Source: Desulfovibrionaceae bacterium
Lineage (GTDB): Bacteria; Desulfobacterota; Desulfovibrionia; Desulfovibrionales; Desulfovibrionaceae
Reading direction: 5' to 3'
Length of the DNA: 64,000 bases
Assembly (NCBI GenBank): GCA_009782775.1
Contig: WRIL01000002.1
Span: 62,001 to 126,000, forward strand
Both the position numbers and the translations under genes were made by a program. Of this stretch, positions 24,251 through 32,734 are shown piece by piece. Under the pieces are notes generated by a model that had not been told where the DNA came from, made no database searches, and saw only the letters and a list, made by a program, of their open reading frames with translations. How positions within the stretch are numbered: position 1 is the stretch's first letter; each line of letters opens with the position of its first letter.

Positions 24251-25450
24251 TTATTCCGCGTCAAAGCTAGCCGAAACCCCATTCTCTTCTATCTCTCGCG
24301 CATCTGCAAGGCGAACCAGCAGTTGATACCCGATATTGGCCGACCAGTTGAAACTATTCTGAAGCACAACAACAGCATGGCTATGTTTTTTATTTATACC
24401 GATAAAACTGGTATATCCGGCGATTACTCCTGTCATGTAATATATCTCATAACCATTAAAACTATCCGCTGTCCAGGCAATGGCATAAGCCTCTCTGGGC
24501 CTTGGTAACCTAACATATAGTGTATCGTTTATCGCGGTTTTCAAATTAAGCGGCTCATCTATATACGCCTTCGCAAGCGTCAGCAAATCTCTCGCGCTTG
24601 AATACATAGAGGCGGATCCTTTCATTGCCTCGGTCATTGACCAATCTGGAACCGGCTGGCCACGTCGAATGAATTTGGGTTGGTCACCGGCATAACCAGA
24701 CGCTTTATTTGTAATATCCGGCATTTCCTCAAGCCTGTAGCCTGTTCGTGTTAAATATAGAGACTGCAAAATTATCTCACCGAGCAAGCTGTCTAGGGAT
24801 TTTTCAGTAATTTTCTCTATGATATAACCAAGTAATCCATAACCGATATTGGAATATTCAGCTTTTTCTTTTGGCGCTCTGAATTTTTCCAAATAATTAA
24901 AAATATATTGCATATCATAGTTGCGATAGAAGTTATTGCCAGTGAAGAGGTATTCGGTAAAGTACAGCATCGTTTTAAATCTATAAGGCTGTCTGGGCAA
25001 GCCTGATGTGTTGGTGGCTAATTGCTCTAAGGTAATAGTCTTGGCGTCATCACTCAATGTCACATCGGGCAATGCTTTCGCCAGGGTGGTATCCCATGAC
25101 AAAACGCCGTCATCAACCAGCTTGGCGGCGATCAATCCCAGAAATACCTTGCTGATCGATCCCACATGAAACACCGTATCGGGATTCATGCGGGCTTGGG
25201 TAATTTTATCCGCGACCCCGTAAGAATAGAATTGGGGATCACCGTCAGGTAGCAATATCCCTACCACCAAGCCGGGAGTCACTTTATTCTCTATAAGAGG
25301 CGTGGCAAGGGAATCAACTTCGAATTGCAGATCGTGGCTGGCCACGTACCGCAGGGTTTGCGAGTCGTCCGGGTCGACGTTGTAGCTGGATAATGTTCCG
25401 CAACCTGTCGTCAGCAAGGTGAAAAGAAGCGCGGCAGATAATTTTTTCAT
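24251..25450 (-). CDS. Serine hydrolase / class C beta-lactamase-like lipoprotein
   Basis: A 399-residue protein. It has a lipoprotein signal ending TTGC (Cys17) and a penicillin-binding/beta-lactamase fold domain (about 50-390). The nucleophile motif is SISK (S-x-x-K, about residue 98-101) and the second motif is YSN (about 199-201). Such proteins include D-alanyl carboxypeptidases, esterases and beta-lactamases. A resistance role cannot be inferred. Its DNA is clearly richer in A and T than flanking genes, suggesting acquisition. It is convergent with the glycosyltransferase gene, and the 148-base gap between them has no clear feature. Confidence 0.82.
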   Translation of the reverse strand: MKKLSAALLFTLLTTGCGTLSSYNVDPDDSQTLRYVASHDLQFEVDSLATPLIENKVTPGLVVGILLPDGDPQFYSYGVADKITQARMNPDTVFHVGSISKVFLGLIAAKLVDDGVLSWDTTLAKALPDVTLSDDAKTITLEQLATNTSGLPRQPYRFKTMLYFTEYLFTGNNFYRNYDMQYIFNYLEKFRAPKEKAEYSNIGYGLLGYIIEKITEKSLDSLLGEIILQSLYLTRTGYRLEEMPDITNKASGYAGDQPKFIRRGQPVPDWSMTEAMKGSASMYSSARDLLTLAKAYIDEPLNLKTAINDTLYVRLPRPREAYAIAWTADSFNGYEIYYMTGVIAGYTSFIGINKKHSHAVVVLQNSFNWSANIGYQLLVRLADAREIEENGVSASFDAE

Positions 25451-25578
25451 GGGTTAGCAGTATCAATGGGAGATACCTTATCCGACTGTCCGAGTTTTTT
25501 CAATGGATACTGAATCGCTGAAATAAGGAGGCAAATAGCCATGACCATAAAATCATCCGACAGCAAGGCACATCACTA

Positions 25579-25648
25579 GGGAACGGCTCGGCCGTATCCT
25601 TGTTCCCTTTCCTTAAGATCAGTGAGTCCGGTCCGGACGGGAACAAGG
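25579..25648. repeat. Three-part inverted repeat downstream of the flavodoxin-like gene
   Basis: GGGAAC (25579-25584), CCTTGTTCCC (25598-25607) and GGGAACAAGG (25639-25648) can form two alternative hairpins, the second a perfect 10-base stem. There is no T-run. A tiny frame of 12 codons behind GGAGG at 25541-25579 overlaps the first element and may be a gene remnant. Nothing else is recognisable in 25451-25649. Confidence 0.45.
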
Positions 25649-25649
25649 G

Positions 25650-26270
25650 CTAACGGATGAAGTTGGTCGCCACTCTGGGGCCGATCTCCGGGTGGGGGAC
25701 GCGATCCTTGGCCAAGTCCAGGCATTTGAGCAGCCAGGCCATGTTTTTGCCCAGCACGCGCATGACGTTCAGCCCTTCCAGGTCCTGTCGCGTTTCTTCG
25801 GCCATGTTGCCGTGCACGGAGTTCCAGTAAACAGAAGAAACCACCGGCATGCGGGCGATGGTGAAGTATTTGTTCAGTCGGTCAAAGGAGGCGCTGGCCC
25901 CGCCCCGGCGGCAACTGACCACGGCGGCGGCGGGTTTGTAAGCGTAGGTCTGGAGCTTGCGGTAGAACATCCTGTCCAGCAGGGCGCAGAGGGTGGCGTT
26001 GGGGCCGGCGAAATACACCGGAGATCCCACCACCAGCCCGTCGGAATTTTCCAGGAGCTCCACGCATTCGTTTACCGGATCGTCGCCGAAGGCGCAGGGT
26101 TTGCCGCCATCGCACTTGCCGCAGGCGATGCAGCCGCGAATGGCCAGATGCCCTACTTGCTTTATGACACTTTCAATGCCTTCCTCCTGCAGGGCGTCCG
26201 CCACCACGCTCAGGGCCGTGTGGGTGGATCCATGAGGATGGGCGCTACCGTTAATCATTAAGACTCGCAT
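25650..26270 (-). CDS. Flavodoxin-fold NAD(P)H-dependent FMN reductase / iron-sulfur flavoprotein-like
   Basis: A 206-residue protein. The N-terminal MRVLMINGSAHPHGSTHTAL is the FMN phosphate-binding loop, and GSPVYFAGPNATLCALLDRM is the second FMN contact. A compact cysteine cluster, CIACGKCDGGKPC (about 47-59), resembles the iron-sulfur flavoproteins common in anaerobes, though the spacing should be compared. It is likely a cytoplasmic redox enzyme of unknown substrate. AGGAGAT precedes the ATG. It lies 27 bases downstream of priA. Confidence 0.85.
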   Translation of the reverse strand: MRVLMINGSAHPHGSTHTALSVVADALQEEGIESVIKQVGHLAIRGCIACGKCDGGKPCAFGDDPVNECVELLENSDGLVVGSPVYFAGPNATLCALLDRMFYRKLQTYAYKPAAAVVSCRRGGASASFDRLNKYFTIARMPVVSSVYWNSVHGNMAEETRQDLEGLNVMRVLGKNMAWLLKCLDLAKDRVPHPEIGPRVATNFIR

Positions 26271-26297
26271 AAGATCTCCTTGAATGGTTATTTACGG

Positions 26298-28673
26298 TTA
26301 ATCCAGTCCCGTCGGGTCCAGATCCAGGCTCAGGCGGCAGGGCGAAGATGACGGCAGGGCGGCGGCGGCGGCGCGGTAAACGGCGCGCAGGCTTTGCCAA
26401 TCCCGGCCTTTGAGCAGGCAGTGGAAGCGCAGACGCTTTTCCCGCAAGGGGCGAGGGGCCGGGGCTGGACCTAGTGCTGTTACCTTCAGTTCTTCTCCGG
26501 CCTGGCGGATTTTTTCGCTCAGGCGTTGGAGGGTCCGCCCGCCCCCGCTCCAGTCCCGCGGGTAATTCAGGCGGAGTAGCGCCAGCCGGCAGAAGGGTGG
26601 GTAATGGCGGCGGCGGCGGCGTTCCAGCTCTTCCCGGTAAAAGCCGGGGTAATCGTGCGCCAGGATATAATGCCAGCAGTAATGGGAAGGGTCCCTGGTC
26701 TGGACGATCACCCGACCTGGGGCCTCGCCGCGCCCGGATCGCCCGGCGGTCTGCAGGATGAGCTGGAAGGTGCGCTCGGCCGCGTTATAGTCCAGCATGT
26801 TCAGCCCCAGGTCGCCGTCGGCCACGATGGAGAGGGTGACCTTGGGAAAATGGTGGCCCTTGGAGATCATCTGGGTACCCACCAGAACTTCGGCCCGGCC
26901 CTGGGCAAAGGCATGCAGGATTTCTTCCTGGCCGCCGGGGTAGGCGGCGCTGTCCCGGTCCAGGCGCAGGGTCCGTGCGCCTGTGGGCAGGGAAAAATTT
27001 AGCTGCTCTTCGAGTTTTTCCGTGCCGTGCCCCAGGGGCAGGTAGTCCGAAGATCCGCAGTCCGGGCAGGGCCGGGGGAAGTCCGCGCTACGGCCGCAGT
27101 AATGGCAGAGCAGTTTTTCCCGGCCTTTGTGATAGGTAAAGGAGATCTCGCAGTCCGGGCAGCGCAGGGATTTGCCGCAGGCCAGGCAATAGATGCTCGG
27201 GGCAAAGCCGCGCCGGTTGAGCAGGATGACCGCCTGTTCGCCCCTTTTCAGGCAGTCTTGCAGGGCGTTGGCGCTGCCTGTGGTCAGGATTCTGCCCTTG
27301 TGGGCCGGGAGCGGCTCCAGGGTGATGGACGGGATCTCCCCGCCGCCCGTGCGTTGATCCAGGCGGTGCATGGGGATGCGCCCCTGTTCGGCGGCATAGA
27401 AGCTCTTCAGGTCCGGGGTGGCCGAGCCCAGGAGCAGTAGAGCTCTGTGCTGATGGGCCAGGAACCAGGCCAGTTCCTTGGCGTTGTAGCTGAAGCGTTC
27501 GTCCTGTTTGAAGGAGGCGTCATGCTCTTCGTCCAGGACAATCAGCCCCAAGTTCTTCAGGGGCAGGAAGAGGGCTGACCTGGCTCCCACAGCCAGATAA
27601 GGGGTCTCGCTCCTGGCCAGTTCCCGGAAGCAGGCCTCCCGCCGGGCCGGGTTCTGATCACTGTGAAAGAGATAGGTGGGCAGACCCGGAAAACGCGCCT
27701 GGGCCTCTTCCTGTAATTTATCGGCCAAGGCGAGTTCCGGGGCCAGGAGGAGCGATCCCCGGCCGGAAAGCAAGGTGCGCGCGGCCAGTTCCAGGTACAC
27801 CGCGCCCTTGCCGCTACCAGTAATGCCGTAAAGCAGGCGGGTTTCCGCCCGGTGAGCCCTCAAGGGTTCAAGACAGCCTTCCAGGGCCGCCATCTGTTTC
27901 GGGTTCAGGGCAAAGGGTGGCGCGGAACGCAGCGTAGGGCCGTGACGCTCCAGCCAGGTTTCCCGGCTTCCGCTCTTTTCCGGCATTTCTGGCTCTTCCC
28001 TGGCGACTTCCACCAGGCCGCGATCCAGCATGCCCTTCAGGGCGGCGGCGCCGTCCGGCCCAAGAGCCTCCAGCAGCTCTCTCCGGCTGGCCTTGCGCCT
28101 CTCTTCCAGAAAATCCAGGAGGCGGATCTGCCTTTTGGCGGAAGGGCGTAGCGGCCAGGGCGGGGAAACCCGCAGGCGGCAGATCTCTTCCTCCCCCTTT
28201 TCCTTGGAGCGTAGGGGAAGGCCCTGCCCGGACTGCCAGAGCCGGGCCAGCGCGGCGCGCTCTTCCGGGGCCAGGCGGGCAGCTTCCGGTAGATCCAGGT
28301 CCAGGGGCCGTCCATCTTTGAAAAAACGCAAGCGAAAGCGCATATCGCGCAGGCCGGCGGGGAGCATGGCGGCCAGGACGCGGCCCAGGGGCTGGGCCTG
28401 GCGCAAGGCCAACTGGCAGGCGAATTCGAGGTATTCCGCGCTCAGCAGTGGGCTTTGTTCCAGGGGCCAGATGATTTCTCTCAGGGTAAAGGCCGTCTTT
28501 TCTCTCGGAAGCGCCGGGCCGCTTTCCAGGAGCACGGCGGCGCGCAAGCTCCGGCCTAAGGGCACGGCCAGGCGCAGGCCGGGCTTCCAGAATTCCGGCG
28601 CGAAACCGGTCGGAAGAATATAGCTCAGCGTGGCGAAGGGAGGACTGAGAAGCGCGGCCTGGGCGACAATCAT
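26298..28673 (-). CDS. priA: Primosomal protein N' (PriA helicase)
   Basis: A 791-residue replication-restart helicase, near the family length. N-terminal DNA-binding region, helicase lobe 1 with GITGSGKG (Walker A) and VLDEEHD (Walker B), paired zinc motifs CLACG, CPDC, CHYC and CPDCG (about 475-515), lobe 2 with GTQMISKGHHFP, and motif VI QTAGRSGRG. The Walker A motif ends in Gly where Thr/Ser normally binds magnesium, which is odd for an otherwise complete enzyme. The ATG at 28673 is preferred over TTG at 28676. Confidence 0.93.
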   Translation of the reverse strand: MIVAQAALLSPPFATLSYILPTGFAPEFWKPGLRLAVPLGRSLRAAVLLESGPALPREKTAFTLREIIWPLEQSPLLSAEYLEFACQLALRQAQPLGRVLAAMLPAGLRDMRFRLRFFKDGRPLDLDLPEAARLAPEERAALARLWQSGQGLPLRSKEKGEEEICRLRVSPPWPLRPSAKRQIRLLDFLEERRKASRRELLEALGPDGAAALKGMLDRGLVEVAREEPEMPEKSGSRETWLERHGPTLRSAPPFALNPKQMAALEGCLEPLRAHRAETRLLYGITGSGKGAVYLELAARTLLSGRGSLLLAPELALADKLQEEAQARFPGLPTYLFHSDQNPARREACFRELARSETPYLAVGARSALFLPLKNLGLIVLDEEHDASFKQDERFSYNAKELAWFLAHQHRALLLLGSATPDLKSFYAAEQGRIPMHRLDQRTGGGEIPSITLEPLPAHKGRILTTGSANALQDCLKRGEQAVILLNRRGFAPSIYCLACGKSLRCPDCEISFTYHKGREKLLCHYCGRSADFPRPCPDCGSSDYLPLGHGTEKLEEQLNFSLPTGARTLRLDRDSAAYPGGQEEILHAFAQGRAEVLVGTQMISKGHHFPKVTLSIVADGDLGLNMLDYNAAERTFQLILQTAGRSGRGEAPGRVIVQTRDPSHYCWHYILAHDYPGFYREELERRRRRHYPPFCRLALLRLNYPRDWSGGGRTLQRLSEKIRQAGEELKVTALGPAPAPRPLREKRLRFHCLLKGRDWQSLRAVYRAAAAALPSSSPCRLSLDLDPTGLD

Positions 28674-28890
28674 CAAGGGTATGTAGCCGGTTTCGCGGGG
28701 CTTGGAAAGGCGCTTTTGAATAAAGCGCGCGTAATAGGAAAATGCCGCCTCAGGGCTTCAAGGCGCGGTAGATAATTTGCAGAATCTCCGGGACGGATTG
28801 GACGCGCGGCGGCTTGCCTTTTGGGGTTTCCTGCATGGCGGTTATGGTTTCGGCATTGCGCCGGCCGCGAAAAAACGGCATAAGCCCGAT

Positions 28891-29340
28891 ATGCGTTTAT
28901 CATGCTATATATATAAAGAAGGCCGGGATTTCGCTTTTACCCCGGCCTTGCGGAAATTGCGTTTCCATCCTTCTTTCCTGGCGATGGAGGATGAAGAAAA
29001 GACCCTGCATCCGCATCCGGAGATCTTTGTGGAAACCCTTGACCCGCAAGCGGCGCATCTTTTTCTCTTTCCTCTGGACATAGGCGTGGCAGTGGATTTC
29101 GGTTTGGCCGGGGAAATAGAGCAGATCCTTGCCTCTCTCCCCTACTTGTCCGGGCGGGAGGAGCGCCATTTGGTTTCGGATATGGCGGACCGCCTGGAAA
29201 GCGTTTCCTTGGGAGTATGCCTGTTCAAGGTCAGCGTAACCGAGGACAGCGGCATGGAAAATCGCGTTGTGATCATGGGCTACCCCACCCCGCCGCATTC
29301 TGGGAGAAGCCCGCCGGAAATTTGGGTTTTGACTTTTTAA
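28891..29340 (+). pseudogene. Truncated ORF of unknown family (possible glycosyltransferase remnant)
   Basis: A 149-codon frame with good coding character over about 125 codons (RLSCYIYKEGRDFAFTPALR, then HLFLFPLDIGVAVDFGLAGE and SLGVCLFKVSV), ending in a low-complexity tail PPHSGRSPPEIWVLTF. The N-terminal pattern recalls bacterial exostosin/glycosyltransferase-like proteins, but this is weak recall. There is no ribosome site before the ATG. After about codon 134 another frame continues open for some 30 codons, so a frameshift or deletion is possible. 28674-28890 holds the divergent upstream region of priA, without a clear promoter. Confidence 0.4.
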
Positions 29341-29451
29341 GCGCTAAGCGAAATGTGTGTAAAATGATTGTTGGCTGGCTTGACGAGTAGCTTGGTTGAC
29401 GAACTTTTGCCGCCTGCGCCGGTTCATCCGCCGGTGGGCGGAAAGCCGGAT

Positions 29452-29721
29452 TCACCTGATGTAATTGGGGATATTCAGGAAGATCTCTCTGGTGAAGGTG
29501 ACGATCTTGTCCATGATCCAGGGGAAGGCCAGGAGCAGGACCAGGAAGATGGAGACGATCTTGGGTATGAAGCTCAAGGTCATTTCCTGGATCTGGGTGG
29601 CGGCCTGGAAGATGCTGACAATCAGCCCCACGGCCAGCCCAACGCCCAGCATGGGCAGGGCGATGGTCAGGGCGAGTTCGATGCTTTGCCGGGCAAAGCC
29701 TATGATAAATTCCGGGGTCAT
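29452..29721 (-). CDS. fliQ: Flagellar export apparatus protein FliQ
   Basis: An 89-residue protein, the standard FliQ length, with two membrane helices (about 15-40 and 55-75) around the QIQEMTLSFIPK loop typical of the family. FliQ packs with FliP and FliR at the core of the type III export gate. It is the last gene of the motor/export operon, seven bases after fliP. A GC-rich hairpin between 29405 and 29442 follows but lacks a T-run. Confidence 0.95.
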   Translation of the reverse strand: MTPEFIIGFARQSIELALTIALPMLGVGLAVGLIVSIFQAATQIQEMTLSFIPKIVSIFLVLLLAFPWIMDKIVTFTREIFLNIPNYIR

Positions 29722-29728
29722 GTCCGCC

Positions 29729-30517
29729 TCAGTAAAAACTGTTCACTAAAGTGCCCACCAAGAGGTTCCATCCGTCCACCATGACAAAGAGCAGGAGCTT
29801 GAAGGGCATGGAAACCATCATGGGCGGGAGCATCATCATGCCCATGGCCAGGAGGATGCTGGAAACCACCATATCCAGGATCAGGAAGGGGATGTAAATA
29901 AGAAAACCGATGATGAAACCGGTTTTAAGCTCGCTGATGATGAAGGCGGCCACCAGGGAGGTGATCGGCACGTCATCGCGGTTTTGCGGCCTGGGCATGC
30001 CGGTGATGGAATAGAAGATGGAAAGGTCCCTTTCCCTGGTCTGTTTGAATAGAAATTCCCGCATGGGGATCTGCGCCCGCTCTAGGGCCACCTGGAAGTC
30101 GATGCGTTCCTCCAGGTAGGGTTGCAGGGCATTGTCGTTGATTTGCTTGCCCACCGGGAACATGATGGCCACGGTCATAAAAATGGCCAGGCTGGCCAGG
30201 ATCTGGTTGGGGGGAAGCTGCTGGGTGCCGATGGCCTGGCGCACGAAGTGAAAGACGATGATGATGCGCGTGAAGCTGGTGGCCGTGAGCACGATGGCCG
30301 GAGCCAGAGAGAGCACGGTTAGCAGAAAGAGGATTTCCAGGAGCATGGAAACGGAACGGGGTTCAATTTCACCGCCGGAAAGGGAAAGCTGCACCTGGGG
30401 CATTACGAAATCCGGAGAGGCCGCTTGCAGAATCGTGGGGAAGACCAGCAGGGCCAGGAGGACCAGCGGGGAGAAGATTTGAAAGATGCGGCGCCTATTT
30501 CTTGCGCATGCGTCCAT
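29729..30517 (-). CDS. fliP: Flagellar export apparatus protein FliP
   Basis: A 262-residue protein. It has a cleavable-looking N-terminal signal (about 10-33, ending LQA), then four membrane helices and the family signatures LTATSFTRIIIVFHFVRQAIG and MGMMMLPPMMVSMPFKLLLF. FliP forms the export gate pore with FliQ and FliR. The ATG at 30517 follows AGGGAG and overlaps the end of fliO by 23 bases. The longer frame to 30595 lies within fliO. Confidence 0.94.
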   Translation of the reverse strand: MDACARNRRRIFQIFSPLVLLALLVFPTILQAASPDFVMPQVQLSLSGGEIEPRSVSMLLEILFLLTVLSLAPAIVLTATSFTRIIIVFHFVRQAIGTQQLPPNQILASLAIFMTVAIMFPVGKQINDNALQPYLEERIDFQVALERAQIPMREFLFKQTRERDLSIFYSITGMPRPQNRDDVPITSLVAAFIISELKTGFIIGFLIYIPFLILDMVVSSILLAMGMMMLPPMMVSMPFKLLLFVMVDGWNLLVGTLVNSFY

Positions 30518-30923
30518 GGAGCAACTCCCTGAATTTGCCGTTGTCCGCCGGGGCGTCCGCAAGCGCGCCCTTTCCCCAGGCGCGGCTTTCATCATCGTCC
30601 GGGCTTTCTTCTTCCGTCGCCGGATTAGGAGCGCTGTCCAGCAGGCTGATCCGCTGATCCGTCACCCCCAGGAGCAGGCGTTTATCATAATAGCGCATGA
30701 CCAGCAGGCTTTTCTTGGGGCCCAAGTTCAGCCGTCCCTCAATTTCCAATCCTGGTGGCTGTCCGAAGAGGCGCAGGGCGCCCCGGTTTTTCAGATAGCG
30801 GAGGGCGAACCAACAGACCCCCAGCAGGAGGAAGAGGATGGAGAGGCCGGTGAAATAGCCGGCCAAGCTGTATTCCGGCAGTTCCGGAGGCGGGGGCTGA
30901 AGGGTTTCCTGGCGTTGTTCCAT
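30495..30923 (-). CDS. fliO: Flagellar biosynthesis protein FliO
   Basis: A 142-residue protein with one membrane helix (about 22-42), then a small cytoplasmic beta domain (LEIEGRLNLGPKKSLLVMRY, KRLLLGVTDQRISLL) and an acidic, poorly conserved tail. This is the FliO/FliZ pattern, and FliO assists FliP assembly. Gene order fliN-fliO-fliP confirms it. Confidence 0.9.
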   Translation of the reverse strand: MEQRQETLQPPPPELPEYSLAGYFTGLSILFLLLGVCWFALRYLKNRGALRLFGQPPGLEIEGRLNLGPKKSLLVMRYYDKRLLLGVTDQRISLLDSAPNPATEEESPDDDESRAWGKGALADAPADNGKFRELLHGRMRKK

Positions 30924-30928
30924 TCAGT

Positions 30929-31438
30929 TCAGCCCAGTTGTTTTACCCGTTCAATGGGGCTGATGATATCGGTCAGACGCACGCCGAATTTTTCATTGAT
31001 GACCACGGCCTCGCCCCTGGCTACCAGCTTGCCGTTCACATAGACCTCCAGGGGTTCTCCGGCCAGTTTGTTCAGCTCCACCACCGATCCCTGGCCGAGC
31101 TGCAAAAGCTCGTTGATCAAAAGTTTGGTATGCCCCAGTTCGGCCGAGACATCCAGGGGGATGTCCAGGATGAAATCCAGATCCCGGCGCTCGGCATCCC
31201 CTCTGGGGGCCTTGGCCTCCTCGCTCAGATCCTTGAAGGCGACCTCCTTGGCTTGGCTGTGCAGGACGGCCTGTTCCTTGGCCTTATGAATATCGGCCTG
31301 CTCGTTCTGCGCCAGGGCTGCAGCCCATTCATCAGCCAAGGCATCGTTGGGATCCTTGGCCTGTGCCGGTTTATTCTCTTGGGATTCCAGGGCCGCAGCC
31401 CACTCCGCCGCCAGATCTTCTTGGTTTTCTTCGCTCAT
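30929..31438 (-). CDS. fliN: Flagellar motor switch protein FliN
   Basis: A 169-residue protein. The C-terminal SpoA domain (about 85-165: ILDIPLDVSAELGHTKLLINELLQLGQGSVVELNKLAGEPLEVYVNG) is standard FliN, part of the C-ring that binds CheY-P and export cargo. The N-terminal extension carries a duplicated acidic motif, LAAEWAAALESQ and LADEWAAALAQN, about 26 residues apart, which may be a binding handle. It lies between fliL and fliO. Confidence 0.94.
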   Translation of the reverse strand: MSEENQEDLAAEWAAALESQENKPAQAKDPNDALADEWAAALAQNEQADIHKAKEQAVLHSQAKEVAFKDLSEEAKAPRGDAERRDLDFILDIPLDVSAELGHTKLLINELLQLGQGSVVELNKLAGEPLEVYVNGKLVARGEAVVINEKFGVRLTDIISPIERVKQLG

Positions 31439-31449
31439 TATACACCCCG

Positions 31450-31959
31450 CTATTGGATCACCAGGTTGTTGAAAAATACCCGCACCACCTTGGGGCCGCC
31501 CAGCACCTGGTTCAGGCGGTCCAGTATCTCGTTGCGCAGAATTTGCTTGCCTTCCGGCGTGGAAAGCTCGGTATGGGTTTTACTGGATAACAGCATGATC
31601 AGGGTATCACGTATGCGGGCGTTCATGGCCTGCACCTCTTTGCCCACTTCCGGAGAGATGATTTCCAGCTCCAGATCCATCCTGATGTAACGCCGGCCTA
31701 GAGGGTCAAAGAGGTTGACCATGAAGCCCGGCAGGGGCACGGTGGAGGTATTCCCCGGTCCAGCCTGCGCTTGCAGCTGTGTGGCCGGACTGGCGGGCGC
31801 GTCTCCGGAGGGGGCGAGTATCTGCCCCAGCAGATCGTCCAGTATGCCGAAGTGCCAGGCTGCGAAGCCGCCGCCGCCCAAGAGCAGGAGCAGGAAAAAG
31901 AACAGAAAAAGTTTGGACGAGCCTTTTTTCTTTACCGGCAGTTCGTCTTCTTGAGCCAT
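31450..31959 (-). CDS. fliL: Flagellar basal body-associated protein FliL
   Basis: A 169-residue single-pass inner-membrane protein. It has a lysine-rich start, one hydrophobic helix with a glycine run (about 16-40), a Pro/Ala/Gln linker, and the FliL periplasmic domain (about 75-169) with RYIRMDLELEII and the ending VRVFFNNLVIQ. FliL rings surround stators and support motor torque. Its place between the motB-like genes and fliN fits. Confidence 0.92.
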   Translation of the reverse strand: MAQEDELPVKKKGSSKLFLFFFLLLLLGGGGFAAWHFGILDDLLGQILAPSGDAPASPATQLQAQAGPGNTSTVPLPGFMVNLFDPLGRRYIRMDLELEIISPEVGKEVQAMNARIRDTLIMLLSSKTHTELSTPEGKQILRNEILDRLNQVLGGPKVVRVFFNNLVIQ

Positions 31960-31993
31960 ATTTTCTCCGTAAGCGGCTACGGGAGCCGTTTAA

Positions 31994-32734
31994 TCAATGC
32001 GAAGCGCCCTCGCTGGTTTTCGGAACGGGGCTTGGCAGTTCCCATAAAATTTCCAGCCGGCCTTGGGGAAACCCGGCGGCATTTTCAAAACCTTCCGGAA
32101 GCTCTGGGCGGCGATCCGCCCCGTAGGCGCTCACGCTGAAGCGCGCGGGCGTATGTCCCCGCCCCAGAAAAACGCCCAGAGCCGCCAGGGCGCGCCGGCT
32201 AGAAGTCAGGTAAGGGTCCGGCCCGGAACCTTTTTCCTCATGCCCGGCTATGCTGATCCGGCCGGGCAGGAGTTCCGGCAAGGGCGCCAGGGCCAGGAGG
32301 ATATTCCGGCCGCCGGGAGTGAATTCGCTGCTCTCCGGCATAAATAGCAGGGCGTTGTTCAGCGTGAACATCAGGCCATCCTTGCGCTCAAAAATGCGGA
32401 TGAGCTGGTCTATTGTACCTCTATCGTAGCCGGGCGGCAAGATCTCCGGTGGAAAGAGCAGCTCTTTGAGGCGGCTTTCCTGACGGTTCAGGTTTTCCGT
32501 GTCCGTCATCAGATTGGCAGCCAAGCGCAGATTTTTGGTAATCCGTCCGCTTTTTCCCCTGTTTCTGGCCTCCCGATTGTCCAGGCCGGAACTGATGTCC
32601 TGGAGGATGGCGCTGTCCACGGAGGACATGCTGAAAATCAGCACAAAGAGCGCCAGCAGCAGGGTAGCCAGGTCCGCGAAGGTGACCAGCCAGCCGTTTC
32701 CGGCTTTGCTGAAGACACGTCTAGCTCTGGGCAT
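31994..32734 (-). CDS. MotB-like OmpA-family motor protein (second copy)
   Basis: A 246-residue protein. The N-terminal membrane helix with the proton-carrying aspartate reads GWLVTFADLATLLLALFVLIFSMS. The C-terminal OmpA/MotB-like domain (about 130-230) contains ISIAGHEEKG and RRALAALGVFL, but some of the usual peptidoglycan-binding residues are altered. It starts one base into the stop codon of the upstream MotB-like gene (TGATG). It may form a mixed stator with its neighbour and MotA. Confidence 0.85.
   Translation of the reverse strand: MPRARRVFSKAGNGWLVTFADLATLLLALFVLIFSMSSVDSAILQDISSGLDNREARNRGKSGRITKNLRLAANLMTDTENLNRQESRLKELLFPPEILPPGYDRGTIDQLIRIFERKDGLMFTLNNALLFMPESSEFTPGGRNILLALAPLPELLPGRISIAGHEEKGSGPDPYLTSSRRALAALGVFLGRGHTPARFSVSAYGADRRPELPEGFENAAGFPQGRLEILWELPSPVPKTSEGASH

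Noticed and set aside
24251-25450. A beta-lactamase resistance gene
   Set aside because: SxxK and YxN only place it in the broad serine hydrolase fold, which includes many esterases and peptidases.
25541-25579. A 12-codon frame behind GGAGG
   Set aside because: Too short to support as a gene. Mentioned as a possible remnant in the repeat entry.
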